A stretch of 64,000 bases of DNA from Macrostomum hystrix (lineage: Eukaryota; Platyhelminthes; Macrostomidae). Where the stretch lies: NCBI GenBank assembly GCA_950097015.1, contig CATNEN010000003.1, forward strand, positions 10,522,501 to 10,586,500, given 5' to 3'. Made by a program: the position numbers and the translations under genes. The stretch's first letter is position 1, and each line of letters starts with the position of its first letter. Under the pieces are notes generated by a model. That model was given only the letters and a program-made list of their open reading frames with translations. It searched no databases and was not told the DNA's origin. Shown here piece after piece: positions 34,135 to 46,092 of this stretch.

Positions 34135-34397
34135 AACTGTGATCCACTGGGATCCATACGCTACGATCCATTCAGATCCCAACTGAATCCATTCAGATCC
34201 CATTTGAATTGATTCAGATCCCAGCTGAATTCATTCAGATCCCATTTGAATTCATTCAGATCCCAGCTGAATTCATTCAGATCCCAGCTGAATTCATTCA
34301 GATCCCATTTGAATTCATTCAGATCCCATTTGAATTCATTCAGATCCCAGCTGAATCCATTCAGATCCCATTTAAATTCATTCAGATCCCAGCTGAA
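34135..34397. repeat. 21-bp minisatellite ATTCAGATCCCATTTGAATTC
   Basis: About 12 units alternating CAGATCCCAGCTGAATTCAT and CAGATCCCATTTGAATTCAT. Each contains the palindrome TGAATTCA. Confidence 0.93.
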
Positions 34398-34845
34398 AAA
34401 TTCTTATCGCGACGAAATGTCCGTGATATCTAGTTCGTAGTTGGGAAAGTTTTCCTAATATTTTTTTCGGTAGAGATAATTGATCAGCTAAACAAATCTA
34501 ACAGCACATACGCTCGTACTTTGTTCTGCTACAAATCATTTTTAAACGTGCCTTGAAAGCATGCTTATTTTCAGCTTCAAGTGAATAAATTCCTTGAAGA
34601 TTTCTCTCTAAAGATCAGATGGTGTTTATCCCCAGGTTTTCTGCTGCAATTTTATATTTTCCTACGTGCCTAATTCCTATTAAATCTATCACCTTGATAG
34701 TGATGTCAAAGTCAATTTCATAAACTAAATTAATTTTCTTGACACGTATTATTTGTTCTTCTTATTCTGGTCAAAGTTTTATTTATGAGGTAATGCTTAT
34801 TTACACCTCTTATGTTTATGCTAATTTCCTACAGGTTTAAATTTC
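34398..34845. other. AT-rich spacer, nothing recognised
   Basis: No coding frame, RNA gene or repeat seen. Confidence 0.4.
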
Positions 34846-35676
34846 TCTCCGTCTCCATTTGCCATTCTCTCTGTCTCCATCTGCCATTCTCTCTGTCTCC
34901 ATCTGCCATTCTCTCTGTCTCCATCTGCCATTCTTTCTGTCTCCATCTGCCATTCTCTCTGTCTCCATCTGCCATTCTCTCTGTCTCCATCTGCCATTCT
35001 CTCTGTCTCCATCTGCCATTCTCTCTGTCTCCATCTGCCATTCTCTCTGTCTCCATCTGCCATTCTCTCTGTCTCCATCTGCCATTCTCTGTCTCCATCT
35101 GCCATTCTCTCTGTCTCCATCTGCCATTCTCTCTGTCTCCATCTGCCATTCTCTCTGTCTCCATCTGCCATTCTCTCTGTCTCCATCTGCCATTCTCTCT
35201 GTCTCCATCTGCCATTCTCTCTGTCTCCATCTGCCATTCTCTCTGTCTCCATCTGTCATTCTCTGTCTCCATCTGCCATTCTCTGTCTCCATTTGCCATT
35301 CTCTCTGTCTCCATTTGCCATTCTCTGTCTCCATCTGCCATTCTCTCTGTCTCCATCTGCCATTCTCTCTGTCTCCATCTGCCATTCTCTCTGTCTCCAT
35401 CTGCCATTCTCTCTGTCTCCATCTGCCATTCTCTGTCTCCATCTGCCATTCTCTCTGTCTCCATCTGCCATTCTCTGTCTCCATCTGCCATTCTCTGTCT
35501 CCATTTGCCATTCTCTCTGTCTCCATTTGCCATTCTCTGTCTCCATCTGCCATTCTCTCTGTCTCCATCTGCCATTCTCTCTGTCTCCATCTGCCATTCT
35601 CTCTGTCTCCATCTGCCATTCTCTGTCTCCATCTGCCATTCTCTCTGTCTCCATTTGCCATTCTCTGTCTCCATCT
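34846..35676. repeat. 22/20-bp minisatellite CTGTCTCCATCTGCCATT(CT)n
   Basis: About 38 units. Most are 22 bp (CTCTCTGTCTCCATCTGCC + ATT), interspersed with 20-bp versions lacking one CT. Long frames on both strands are artefacts. Confidence 0.96.
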
Positions 35677-35689
35677 TAATTCTCTATGT

Positions 35690-35960
35690 TGTAGCCTAGC
35701 GGTTAGGGCGTCGGACTCATGACTTGAAGGTCGGGGGTTCGTTCCCAACTTCACTGGACTAATTTGTGTCTTTTAGCAAGACACTTAACTATGCATTGCT
35801 TCAGTTCACCCAGCGGTTAAATGGGTATCAGCATCAGCTGGGGTAATTGAGGGTGGGTGTAGCGTCCCCCCCAGTCCATGGACTGAACAGCCGTACGCAG
35901 CCTTCAGATGCGCCGCAAAAGCAATAGCTGCGGCTGCGCTGTCGGCTGCAGAGTTGATGT
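35690..35960 (+). mobile_element. tRNA-derived SINE, copy A
   Basis: The tRNA-like head has a box A-like TAGCCTAGCGG and a box B-like GGGTTCGTTCCC, with a CAT anticodon-like triplet (GGACTCATGAC). A conserved central part follows (AGCAAGACACTTAACT, CATTGCTTCAGTTCACCCAG), then a variable body ending in GCTGCGGCTGCGCTGTCGGC. It aligns along its whole length with copy B at 49.4-49.2 kb (opposite strand). Confidence 0.85.
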
Positions 35961-36335
35961 CTAAATCAGTTTACCAAGCATGTTCAAACAATGATTAGTT
36001 AATATATAAAGCGAATCCTGTTTCCTAAGTGCAGTGAAATACATTTTATTGAATTATATTTAGCTTTCGTGAGTTGCCAGTGTCTGTTTGCGATTGATTG
36101 ATTGACAACTAAACTAAAAATGGAATACCATGTACAAATCTTCGATTGGCGTCTAATGATTACAAGGCTTAGATAATCACTTTTGGGGCAAGAATTTGTG
36201 CCAAATCGATTGTCTCAGTAGTTTGACACATTTTTGATTTCTTATTTAGGGATCAACTATTGGGAGTTGTTTTATTGCCAAAGCAACAATCAAATAAAAC
36301 AGTATGGAAACTAATTGCTTCACATTTCTTTGTGA
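35961..36335. other. AT-rich spacer, nothing recognised
   Basis: No coding frame, RNA gene or tandem array seen. Confidence 0.4.
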
Positions 36336-36705
36336 TGCCGTGAGGTATAGAGGGGGAGAGTGAGTTAGATAGAAGTGAGAGAATGGGAGTGAGATTGATA
36401 GGGGGAATGGGATTGATTGTAGAGTGTAAGATTGTTACAAGGGGAAGAGATTGATAAGAGGGGGTGAGATTGATTGGAGGGTGTGAAATTGATAGGAGGA
36501 ATGGGATTGATGATAGTGTGAGATTGTTAGAAGGGGGAGAGATTGATAGGAGGGGGTGAGATTGATTAGAGGGAGTCAGGTTGATAGGAGTGAGTGAGAT
36601 TGATAGAAGGGAGTGAGGTTGATAAGAGGGAGTGAGATTGATAGGAGGGAGTGAGATTGATAGGAGGGAGTGAGATTGATAGGAGGTGGTGGGGGAGGGG
36701 AGAGG
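36336..36705. repeat. 19-bp minisatellite GAGATTGATAGGAGGGAGT
   Basis: About 19 degenerate units. The most regular stretch is 36590-36680. Confidence 0.9.
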
Positions 36706-37250
36706 GACTTTAGAGTGATAAGGAGCAGTGAGAATAACATTAGTTAAAGTTAAATTTAACGGACTTTACCTAAAGAAGGTAAAATATAGTAGGTATAGCC
36801 TTCGATTGGCAAATAGCAAGTTGCGTCAGGCACTATATTTACACCAGTTTAATAGCCAAATGACAAAGCGGATGAAGGTGCATGAAGCCAGTAAATATTG
36901 GAGTAGTAATTAGCTTCGTTCAGCTGTAAATTAGCGACCCAATTTGAATTTGTAAGTGTGTTATTAAAGGTTTCATAGCGCCAGGCAGTGCTTTTGAAGG
37001 CTAATAAAGCTTGACTGGACTGAGGATCGTGAGAAATGTGATTTAACGGAACAAAACTGCCACATACTGTAGTTGGCTGGCTACCACTTCCTCTGACATT
37101 CGTTCAGACATTCGCAAAGCACCGTAATTATTTTAACGACGCGTGCTTTACTCAACAAAATGAATGATCTTAATTTGATTATTATTGATGTTTTAATAAG
37201 GGCATCTTAGAAATGCGCTAATATACTTAATGTAACTTCAACTATCTCTG
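36706..37250. other. AT-rich spacer
   Basis: No gene recognised. A 61-codon frame at 36728-36913 has no features. Confidence 0.35.
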
Positions 37251-37254
37251 TTGG

Positions 37255-37790
37255 ACCCCACTCTCACTCCACCCTGTCACTCCTCCCTCTGTCACTCCAA
37301 TCTCTGTCACTCCAATCTCTGTCACTCCACCCTCTGTCACTCCACCGTCTGTCACTCCTCCCTCTGTCACACCAATCTCTGTCACTCCACCCTCTGTCAC
37401 TCCTCCCTCTGTCACTCCACCCACTGTCACACCAATCTCTGTCACTCCACCGTCTGTCACTCCTCCCTCTGTCACACCAATCTCTGTCACTCCACCCTCT
37501 GTCACTCCTCCCTCTGTCACTCCACCCACTGTCACACCAATCTCTGTCACTCCACCGTCTGTCACTCCTCCCTCTGTCACACCAATCTCTGTCACTCCAC
37601 CCTCTGTCACTCCACCCTCTGTCACTCAACCCTCTGTCACTCCACCCTCTGTCACTCTAACCTCTGTCACTCCACTCCTACTGTCACTCCACTCCCTACT
37701 ATTGTCACTCCACTCCTATTGTCACTCCACTCCTATTGTCACTCCACTCCTATTGTCACTCCACTCCTATTGTCACTCCACTCCTCTTAT
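37255..37790. repeat. 15-bp minisatellite CTCTGTCACTCCTCC
   Basis: About 35 units with ordered variants (CCACCC, CCACCG, ACCAAT) that repeat as a block of about 105 bp. Near 37670 it passes into a CACTCCTATTGT-type unit. Confidence 0.95.
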
Positions 37791-38185
37791 CCATCTGGCG
37801 CTAACATTTGTTTGACGTAATAAAGTGCAAGCAGATATATTTTTATATAGTGTCCGCCCACAAAATGCTTAGCATAAAATATAATTTAGAAAGTTATTTA
37901 GCATAATAAAGGCCGCATTTAACGATAATATGTCCAGCGAAAAAAATACTTTCAAGTTAGAACACTCCGACTGTCATGTCCTATTTGTATTAGCTCTACC
38001 TGGTCGCTACATTTTACGCATTCTGTCTAACCCAGACAGGTGTATCATTGATAAAGTATTTAGGCATAAAACTGGTTTCAATGACCAGCTGGAGTGTGTG
38101 ACCGTACAATATACACAGAATAAGTTATACTTCTGCATTAATTAGCTCATAACACTGTGCTTTTAGCACACCTTAATGTAACTCA
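37791..38185. other. Spacer between two related arrays; one 71-codon frame
   Basis: The open frame 37930-38145 (+) starts MSSEKNTFKLEHSDCH and has ordinary protein-like composition, but I recognise no domain and no splice context. Confidence 0.3.
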
Positions 38186-39235
38186 AAACTCCTCGTTCTG
38201 TCACTCCTCTCTCTGTCACTCCTCTCTCTGTCACTCCTCTCTCTGTCACTCCTCTCTCTGTCACTCCTCTCTCTGTCACTCCTCTCTCTGGCACTCCTCT
38301 CTCTGTCACTCCTCTCGTTCTGTCACTCCTCTCGTTCTGTCACTCCTCACGTTCTGTCAGTCCTCTCGTTCTGTCACTCCTCACGTTCTTTCACTCCTCT
38401 CTCTGTCACTCCTCTCTCTGTCACTCCTCTCTCTGTCACTCCTCTCTCTGTCACTCCTCTCTCTGTCACTCCTCTCTCTGGCACTCCTCTCTCTGTCACT
38501 CCTCTCGTTCTGTCACTCCTCTCGTTCTGTCACTCCTCACGTTCTGTCAGTCCTCTCGTTCTGTCACTCCTCACGTTCTTTCACTCCTCTCTCTGTCACT
38601 CCTCTCTCTGTCACTCCTCTCTCTGTCACTCCTCTCTCTGTCACTCCTCTCGTTCTGTCAGTCCTCTCGTTCTGTCAGTCCTCACGTTCTGTCACTCCTC
38701 TCGTTCTGTCACTCCTCACGTTCTGTCAGTCCTCTCGTTCTGTCACTCCTCACGTTCTTTCACTCCTCTCTCTGTCACTCCTCTCTTTGTCACTCCTCTC
38801 TCTGTCACTCCTCTCTCTGTCACTCCTCTCTCTGTCACTCCTCTCGTTCTGTCACTCCTCACGTTCTGTCACTCCTCTCTCTGTCACTCCTCTCTCTGTC
38901 ACTCCTCTGTCTGTCACTCCTCTCGTTCTGTCACTCCTCACGTTCTGTCAGTCCTCTCGTTCTGTCACTCCTCTCTCTGTCACTCCTCTCTCTGTCACTC
39001 CTCTCTCTGTCACTCCTCTCGTTCTGTCACTCCTCACGTTCTGTCAGTCCTCTCGTTCTGTCAGTCCTCACGTTCTTTCACTCCTCTCTCTGTCACTCCT
39101 CTCGTTCTGTCACTCCTCTCTCTGTCACTCCTCTCGTTCTGTCACTCCTCTCGTTCTGTCACTCCTCTCGTTCTGTCAGTCCTCTCCTTCTGTCACTCCT
39201 TTCTCATTCTGTCACTCCACACTCATTCTGCCCTA
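38186..39235. repeat. 15/17-bp minisatellite CTCTCTGTCACTCCT
   Basis: About 65 units in two forms, CTCTCTGTCACTCCT (15 bp) and CTCGTTCTGTCACTCCT (17 bp), arranged in recurring blocks. For example, the segment from 38218 recurs from about 38402. Confidence 0.96.
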
Positions 39236-39690
39236 ACCATCTGTCACTCGTTCTCCAGTACCCGGTAGCTAAAACTCCGCCCACCACGCTACTAAAGATG
39301 CTGGTTTTTAAACTAATACAGAACAGCAATTAGCGACCAAATTCTGTTAAAATTATAACAGCCAATTAAATCTAAAATTCCTTCGCTTAACAGAATAAAG
39401 CACGGGTTAAGGGTTGTTATCTAACTCAAGTATTTGACGCATCCGATCTTATCAATGTAATGTAACTCCTATCTGTCTTAAATTAAAGCTATACAGTCGC
39501 CTTAGAAACAGATAATGAAGACACGCAGCCCCTGATCAGTCTTGTTATGCTGTAACTTATTACAACTAAAAAAACTATTTTTAAACATTACGTTATGCCT
39601 GACAACTTGATTGTGGAACTTCTGTCAAATTTTAATGGATCTTTACTCCGATGGGTAGCTAAGTAGTCTAAGCTACTACTCACGAAACTA
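39236..39690. other. AT-rich spacer, nothing recognised
   Basis: No coding frame or RNA gene seen. Confidence 0.4.
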
Positions 39691-40762
39691 CTCACTAATC
39701 CATTCTCATATCTACTCACGAATCCTGTCTCATATCTACTCATGAATCCTGTCTCATATCTACTCACGAATCCTGTCTCATATCTACTCACTAATCCTGT
39801 CTCATATCTACTCACGAATCCTGTCTCATATCTACTCACGAATCCTGTCTCATATCTACTCACGAATCCTGTCTCATATCTACTCACTAATCCTGTCTCA
39901 TATCTACTCACGAATCCACTATCATATCTACTCACGAATCCACTCTCATATCTACTCACTAATCCATTCTCATATCTACTCACGAATCCTGTCTCATATC
40001 TACTCATGAATCCTGTCTCATATCTACTCACTAATCCATTCTCATATCTACTCACGAATCCTGTCTCATATCTACTCATGAATCCTGTCTCATATCTACT
40101 CATGAATCCTGTCTCATATCTACTCATGAATCCTGTCTCATATCTACTCATGAATCCTGTCTCATATCTACTCATGAATCCTGTCTCATATCTACTCACT
40201 AATCCTGTCTCATATCTACTCACGAATCCACTATCATATCTACTCACGAATCCACTCTCATATCTACTCACTAATCCATTCTCATATCTACTCACGAATC
40301 AATTCTCATATCTACTCACGAATCCATTCTCATATCTACTCACTAATCCATTCTCATATCTACTTACGAATCCTGTCTCATATCTACTCACGAATCAATT
40401 CTCATATCTACTCACTAATCCTGTCTCACTAATCCTGTCTCATATCTACTAACTAATCCATTCTCATATCTACTCACGAATCCTGTCTCATATCTACTCA
40501 CTAATCCTGTCTCATATCTACTCACGAATCCACTATCATATCTACTCACGAATCCACTATCATATCTACTCACGAATCCACTCTCATATCTACTCACTAA
40601 TCCATTCTCATATCTACTCACGAATCAATTCTCATATCTACTCACTAATCCATTCTCATATCTACTTACGAATCCTGTCTCATATCTACTCACTAATCCA
40701 TTAATCCATTCTCATATCTACTCACCGATCTGTACTCACATCTACTCTCCTATCTACTCACA
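39690..40762. repeat. 24-bp minisatellite CATATCTACTCACGAATCCTGTCT
   Basis: About 44 units of a 24-bp repeat (core CATATCTACTCACGAATCCT). Variants CATGAATCC, CACTAATCC and CACTCTCATA recur as multi-unit blocks. The 24-bp period keeps frames open as 8-residue repeats (SYLLTNPV). Confidence 0.96.
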
Positions 40763-41089
40763 GACAACGTTTAAAGAACCGAATAATTGCAGTTCCATTA
40801 AAAACGTAATTATAAAATTATTTAAAATATCTGTCAAAGATATCTAAAAAGCAATATGATTAGTAAGGCTTACTCTCATAGTAGCGACAGTTGCTGATGG
40901 GACTTTTACCGTCTATTTATTTTGTATCCAGTAAAGCTAGTCAGTGTAAGAAATTCTGACCATTTGTAAGGCTATGGCTTATTTAATTATATATATATAT
41001 TTTTTTTTATTTAAAGCCTTAGGCCCTGGACTATTGGACTACAATGTAAGTCGGACTATGAATGGGTATAGATATTCGTCTGTACAACG

Positions 41090-41133
41090 TACACACTCTC
41101 ACACACACAGATACACACACACACACACACACA
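41090..41133. repeat. CA microsatellite
   Basis: An imperfect then pure (CA)n run (CTCACACACACAGATACACA...), about 40 bp. Confidence 0.9.
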
Positions 41134-41478
41134 CCAATTGCAGGTTAATTACTCGAATTCAGATTCAATAATATTTGGCAACGCAGCAACCAGGTCTAGG
41201 GTGTGCAACACCCACTCAAACAAACTCTACCCCAGACAGCTACCCTCTGTCTCTCTCTCCGAACTAAACAGAAAATTCACGACGCCCAGAGAGCAAAGCG
41301 TTCTTCAGAAATATTTCACTTTATTTCACTAGGCTTGAACGAGATTTTGTACGGCAGGGTCATTCTTTACCTCGGGTGCCTGCAGTAACAAGCATCTAAG
41401 AATTAGAAATAAAACTATTTGTCTCGCCAACTACGCTGCGATGTCTACAATTTTTGTTGTTGCTTTTTTGTTTACAAC

Positions 41479-41610
41479 TGCCTGACAATGAGAAAGGGCA
41501 GATGTACACACCTGTGTGAGAGTATGTCTACGGACGGTATCTGTGTGCTCAGGAGTCAGTGGAATGGGCAGAATTGCCTCCTCGCTGGCTGCGGGTCTAC
41601 AATCATTAAA
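41479..41610 (-). mobile_element. SINE 3'-tail fragment (copy C)
   Basis: It shares CTGCCTGACAATGAGAAAG, GCAGATGTACACACCTGTGT, AGGAGTCAG and GGGCAGAATTGCCTCCTCGC with the tail of copy B (49075-49190), and lacks the tRNA-like head. Strand is assigned relative to copy B. Confidence 0.75.
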
Positions 41611-42289
41611 TGATGTACCATGTGCCTGAAGCTCTCCTGCAATTGTTATTGATATCAAGCTTATTATCAATGTCTCACCATGCGGTCTCAAACTAACACC
41701 CCTCAACAGGTCACTTACTGTCCGTCTTGGTCTGTTTAAATTCATTTCGCCATTTCGCCAACTCGCCCACTCGCCCACTCGTATCACTGCCCTCATTGCC
41801 TGTCCATAGCTAACCTATTTTATCTTCATTGTCTCATTAACTATGGTAGACATTTAGTATAGTTGTCTAGAAGTGTTTGTAGGCATAGTATTTTTGTTAA
41901 TCTTTTGAATCGTCTATAGAACAGACCTAACCCAAGCAAAATGCTGTAGGAAGTTTTTTGTTGCTAGTGTGACTCATTTCATATCTTTTTTGCGACCAAA
42001 ACTCTACTATATGGTACGGTAATTGCTGTTCAATGCGTGGGCGGAGACTGCATGCGTTCTACTTCTGCAATAAACTCTGTGCTCAGGTGGCAATGCGTTT
42101 CTTTAACTCTGCCGAGAGTCTACAACTCAAAAAGATTTGAGACCGCACCTGCTTTTGCTGTACCTTAACGCGAGTGTTGAGAAGACTCGCTATTAACCTA
42201 TACGCCAACGTAGACTGAATGGAGTCTGGAAAGCTAGGAAACAGAAAGGCTCAACAAAAACAGATTGTGCTAGCATAGTACACAAAATG

Positions 42290-44105
42290 TGTGAGGAGAG
42301 TTGGTGAGGGAGAGTTGGTGAGGGAGAGTAGATGAAGGAGAGTAGATGAGGGAGAGTAGATGAGGGAGAGTAGATGAGGGAGAGTAGATGAGGGAGAGTA
42401 GATGAGGGAGAGTAGATGCGGGAGAGTAGATGCGGGAGAGTAGATGCGGGAGAGTGTGTGAGGGAGAGTGGGTGAGGGAGAGTGGGTGAGGGAGAGTGGG
42501 TGAGGGAGAGTGGGTGAGGGAGAGTGGGTGAGGGAGAGTGGATGAGGGAGAGTAGATGAGGGAGAGTAGATGAGGGAGAGTAGATGCGGGGGGTGTGTGA
42601 GGGAGAGTGGGTGAGGGAGACTGGATGAGGGAGAGTGGATGAGGGAGAGTGGGTGAGGGAGAGTGGATGAGGGAGAGTGGATGAGGGAGAGTGGATGAGG
42701 GAGAGTGGATGAGGGAGAGTGGATGAGGGAGAGTGGATGAGGGAGAGTGGATGAGGGAGAGTGGATGAGGGAGAGTGGATGAGGGAGAGTGGATGAGGGT
42801 GACTGGGTGAGGGAGAGTGGATGAGGGAGAGTGGATGAGGGAGAGTGGATGAGGGAGAGTGGATGAGGGAGAGTGGATGAGGGTGACTGGGTGAGGGAGA
42901 GTGGATGAGGGAGAGTGGGTGAGGAGAGTGGATGAGGGAGAGTGGATGAGGGAGAGTGGATGAGGGAGAGTGGGTGAGGAGAGTGGGTAAGGGAGAGTGG
43001 GTAAGGGAGAGTGGGTGAGGGAGAGTGGGTGAGGGAGAGTGGGTGAGGGAGAGTAGATGAGGGAGAGTAGATGCGGGAGAGTGTGTGAGGGAGAGTGGGT
43101 GAGGGAGACTGGATGAGGGAGAGTGGATGAGGGAGAGTGGGTGAGGGAGAGTGGATGAGGGAGAGTGGATGAGGGAGAGGGGATGAGGGAGAGAAGATGA
43201 GGGAGACTGGATGAGGGAGAGTGGGTGAGGGAGAGTGGGTGAGGGAGAGTGGATGAGGGAGAGTGGATGAGGGAGAGTGGATGAGGGAGAGTGGATGAGG
43301 GAGAGTGGATGAGGGAGAGTGGGTGAGGGAGAGTGGATGAGGAGAGTTGGTGAGGGAGAGTGGATGAGGGAGAGTAGATGAGGGAGAGTAGATGAGGGAG
43401 AGTGGGTGAGGGAGAGTGGGTGAGGGAGAGTGGATGAGGGAGAGTGGATGAGTGAGAGTGGGTGAGGGAGAGTGGATGAGGGAGAGTGGGTGAGGGAGAG
43501 TGTGTGAGGGAGAGTAGATGAGGGAGAGTGTGTGAGGAGAGTTGGTGAGGGAGAGTGTGTGAGGGAGAGTAGATGAGGGAGAGTAGATGAGGGAGAGTAG
43601 ATGAGGGAGAGTAGATGAGGGAGAGTGGATGAGGGAGAGTAGATGAGGGAGAGTAGATGAGGGAGAGTGGGTGAGGGAGAGTGGGTGAGTGAGAGTGGAT
43701 GAGGGAGAGTGGATGAGGGAGAGTGGATGAGGGAGAGTGGGTGAGGGAGAGTGGATGAGGGAGAGTGGGTGAGGGAGAGTGGATGAGGGAGAGTGGATGA
43801 GGGAGAGTGGGTGAGGGAGAGTGGATGAGGGAGAGCGGATGAGGGAGAGTGGATGAGGGAGAGTGGGTGAGGGAGAGTGGATGAGGGAGAGTGGATGAGG
43901 GAGAGCGGATGAGGGAGAGTGGGTGAGGGAGAGTGGGTGAGGGAGAGTGTGTGAGGGAGAGTGGATGAGGGAGAGTGGATGAGGAAGAGTGGGTGAGGGA
44001 GAGTGGGTGAGGGAGAGTGGGTGAGGGAGAGTGGGTGAGGGAGAGTGGGTGAGGGAGAGTGGGTGAGGGAGAGTGGGTTGTGGGGTGGTTGAGCGGTGAG
44101 GGAGA
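42290..44105. repeat. 14-bp minisatellite GTGGATGAGGGAGA
   Basis: About 128 units of GTGGATGAGGGAGA and its variants (GGGTGAGG, AGATGAGG, TGTGAGG, AGATGCGG). The minus-strand 658-codon frame (LPHPLSLIHSPS repeats) is a translation of this array. Confidence 0.97.
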
Positions 44106-44235
44106 GTACTTTATTTAGCGGCAGGGTAAACCAAAGCAAGGCAGAGTTAAGTGTCGAGCTAAAAAGCACAACTTTTCAAGCTAAGAATCGAACCCCTGAC
44201 CTTCAAGTCGAAGTTAGCAAGCAATATCAGGGGAA
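44105..44235 (-). mobile_element. tRNA-derived SINE head fragment (copy D)
   Basis: The minus strand reads ACTTGAAGGTCAGGGGTTCG then GACACTTAACTCTG, matching box B and the central part of copies A and B. It is truncated and sits just upstream of the two-exon membrane protein gene. Confidence 0.75.
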
Positions 44236-44418
44236 CGTTAGTTAAGAAACTATGATACTATAACTTACTATCAATCAAACGACGAATAGTTGCAGTGTTT
44301 GCTTTGATTGTCTATGGAAATTAGACATGCGCTTCCACGCAGAAACTTTTGAATTGTAAATAAAGTAAATTTATAATAAAGTGATTTCTGCTGAAACCAA
44401 ATAGAAGTAGCATTAACA

Positions 44419-45929
44419 ATGCGTCAATCAGTATTGACTAAGTTATTCTTTATGTCCCTAGCAACAACAGCTGCCCTAGCTACATCATTAGCCCAGAACA
44501 ATTCCAATATAACTGGCAACAAGACTGCAGAGCCGCTTCTTAAACGAGTTAAAAGAAACAAATTTGTGCAGAAATTTGCAGAAAAATCTAAAGGCGACCA
44601 AGGACAAGTGTCAGAGTTTCAGAAGCGATACAACACTAGGGTCTGGCCTGTCATCGCCTGGAAGACAGACTCTGACATCTTTGACATTGGCGACGACGGT
44701 TTGATTGAGAGCAGCCCGTTTGAGGCCGTCAGTGAAGATGACGCCAAATTGGCTGTATACAATCTGGACGATTTCAGTTTGAAGCCTAAAATCACCTACA
44801 AAGGTCAGCTGACTCTGGTGAGTAGTCTATGAGCAGCTTAAGGTTTTAGGCTTGTCAACTAACCTAAGGAAAACCTATACATAGGATGGGTTTAGGATTC
44901 TCTTTAGGAGTTTAGGATTCTCTTTAGGAGTTTAGGATTCTCTTTAGGAGTTTAGGATTCTCTTTAGAAGTTTAGGATTGTCTTTAGGAGTTTAGGATTC
45001 TATTTCAGAGTTTAGGTTTCTCTTTAGGAGTTAGGATTCTCTTTAGGAGTTTAGGATTCTCTTTAGGAGTTTAGGATTCTCTTTAGAAGTTTAGGATTGT
45101 CTTTAGGAGTTTAGGATTCTATTTCAGAGTTTAGGATTCTCTTTAGGAGTTAAGGATTCTCTTCAGGAGTTAAGGATTCTCTTCAGGAGTTAAGGATTCT
45201 CTTCAGGAGTTAAGGATTCTCTTCAGGAGTTAAGGATTCTCTTTAGGAGTTAAGGATTCTCTTCAGGAGTTAAGGATTCTCTTTAGGAGTTAAGGATTCT
45301 CTTTAGGAGTTAAGGATTCTCTTTAGGAGTTAAGGATTGTCTTTAGGAGTTTAGGATTCTATTTCAGAGTTTAGGATTCTCTTTAGGAGTTAGGATTCTC
45401 TTTAGGAGTTAGGATTCTCTTTAGGAGTTTAGGAATCTCTTCAGGAGTTAAGGATTCTTTTTAGGAGTTTAGCATTCTACGAGTATTTAGGAGAATTTAG
45501 GATTTTTAAGGATGATATTAGAATTACTCGTAGAATTATCTTTAAGATGCGTTTTTTGTCTATTTTGAATATTTGAATCGAACCCAGTAATTTTCTGACC
45601 AGCAAAAACACACCCAGGTTCAGAAGCGAGTGGATGTGTACAACAAGTCATTTATAATAGCCTGCCTAATTATCTTCGGCGCCAACGTCACTCTGGTATT
45701 CATTCACTATTGGCTAGTTGCCCTGTCTCGTCTTTTACTCCATTCGGGCCTAAAGATCGAATTCAAGTCTACAGGAGGACCAGGTCGTCAAGAATTCATC
45801 TACGAACACGCCTTCAACATCCAGGAGGACTTGCTGAACAATCCTGCCGGCAGCAGCGAGCGAAGCCTCGTTGCCTGCATCACGGATGCCGTGGTGGCAA
45901 TCGAGAGCTTCACTAGGACTCACTCTTGA
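44419..45929 (+). CDS. Unknown single-pass membrane/secretory protein, two exons
   Basis: Exon 1 is 44419-44817 (donor CTG|GTGAGT) and exon 2 is 45618-45929 (acceptor CACCCAG|GTT). The junction is phase 0, giving 236 residues. A hydrophobic N-terminus (MRQSVLTKLFFMSLATTAAL) looks like a signal peptide. It is followed by a short segment with N-glycosylation sequons (NNS, NIT, NKT) and a furin-like basic site (KRVKR). The exon-2 start holds a strong membrane span (SFIIACLIIFGANVTLVFIH, about residues 144-165), then a soluble C-terminus. AATAAA at 45988-45993 is a good poly(A) signal. I do not recognise the family; it could be a type I membrane protein with a small ectodomain. The only intron is filled by a 20-bp minisatellite. 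Confidence 0.7.
44885..45480. repeat. 20-bp minisatellite TTTAGGATTCTCTTTAGGAG (intron)
   Basis: About 30 units, grading from TTTAGGATTCTCTTTAGGAG to TTAAGGATTCTCTTCAGGAG. A block of about 7 units recurs. Confidence 0.95.
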
Positions 45930-45987
45930 GTGCTCAAGCTGGTACTTTTATTGTACAAAAAAATTAAAATAGAGATAAATAACTTTC

Positions 45988-45993
45988 AATAAA
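45988..45993 (+). terminator. Poly(A) signal AATAAA of the membrane-protein gene
   Basis: TTTCAATAAAATATAA lies 59 bp after the stop codon. Confidence 0.65.
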
Positions 45994-46092
45994 ATATAAT
46001 ACAAAAAATACTTTTTTTCCGTTGATACTGTAATTTTTCGGTCATTACAAAGCGAAAGAGCATTCTTATTTTAAGATTCTAACTATTTCAAA

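Larger units (their letters stand above)
40763..42290. other. Spacer with a SINE tail fragment
   Basis: Unique sequence apart from the (CA)n run and the SINE-tail copy described separately. No gene recognised. Confidence 0.4.

Noticed and set aside
34821-35754. Frames METERMADGDRENGRWRQ (-) and SLSPSAILSVSICH (+), up to 305 codons
   Set aside because: 22-bp array translations, open in several frames on both strands.
35693-35765. Functional tRNA gene with CAT anticodon
   Set aside because: Box A/B-like motifs are present but the acceptor stem does not close and the sequence continues into a SINE body shared with another locus.
42193-44169. 658-codon minus-strand frame of LPHPLSLIHSPS repeats
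   Set aside because: Translation of the 14-bp array. The non-repeat ends are short and featureless.
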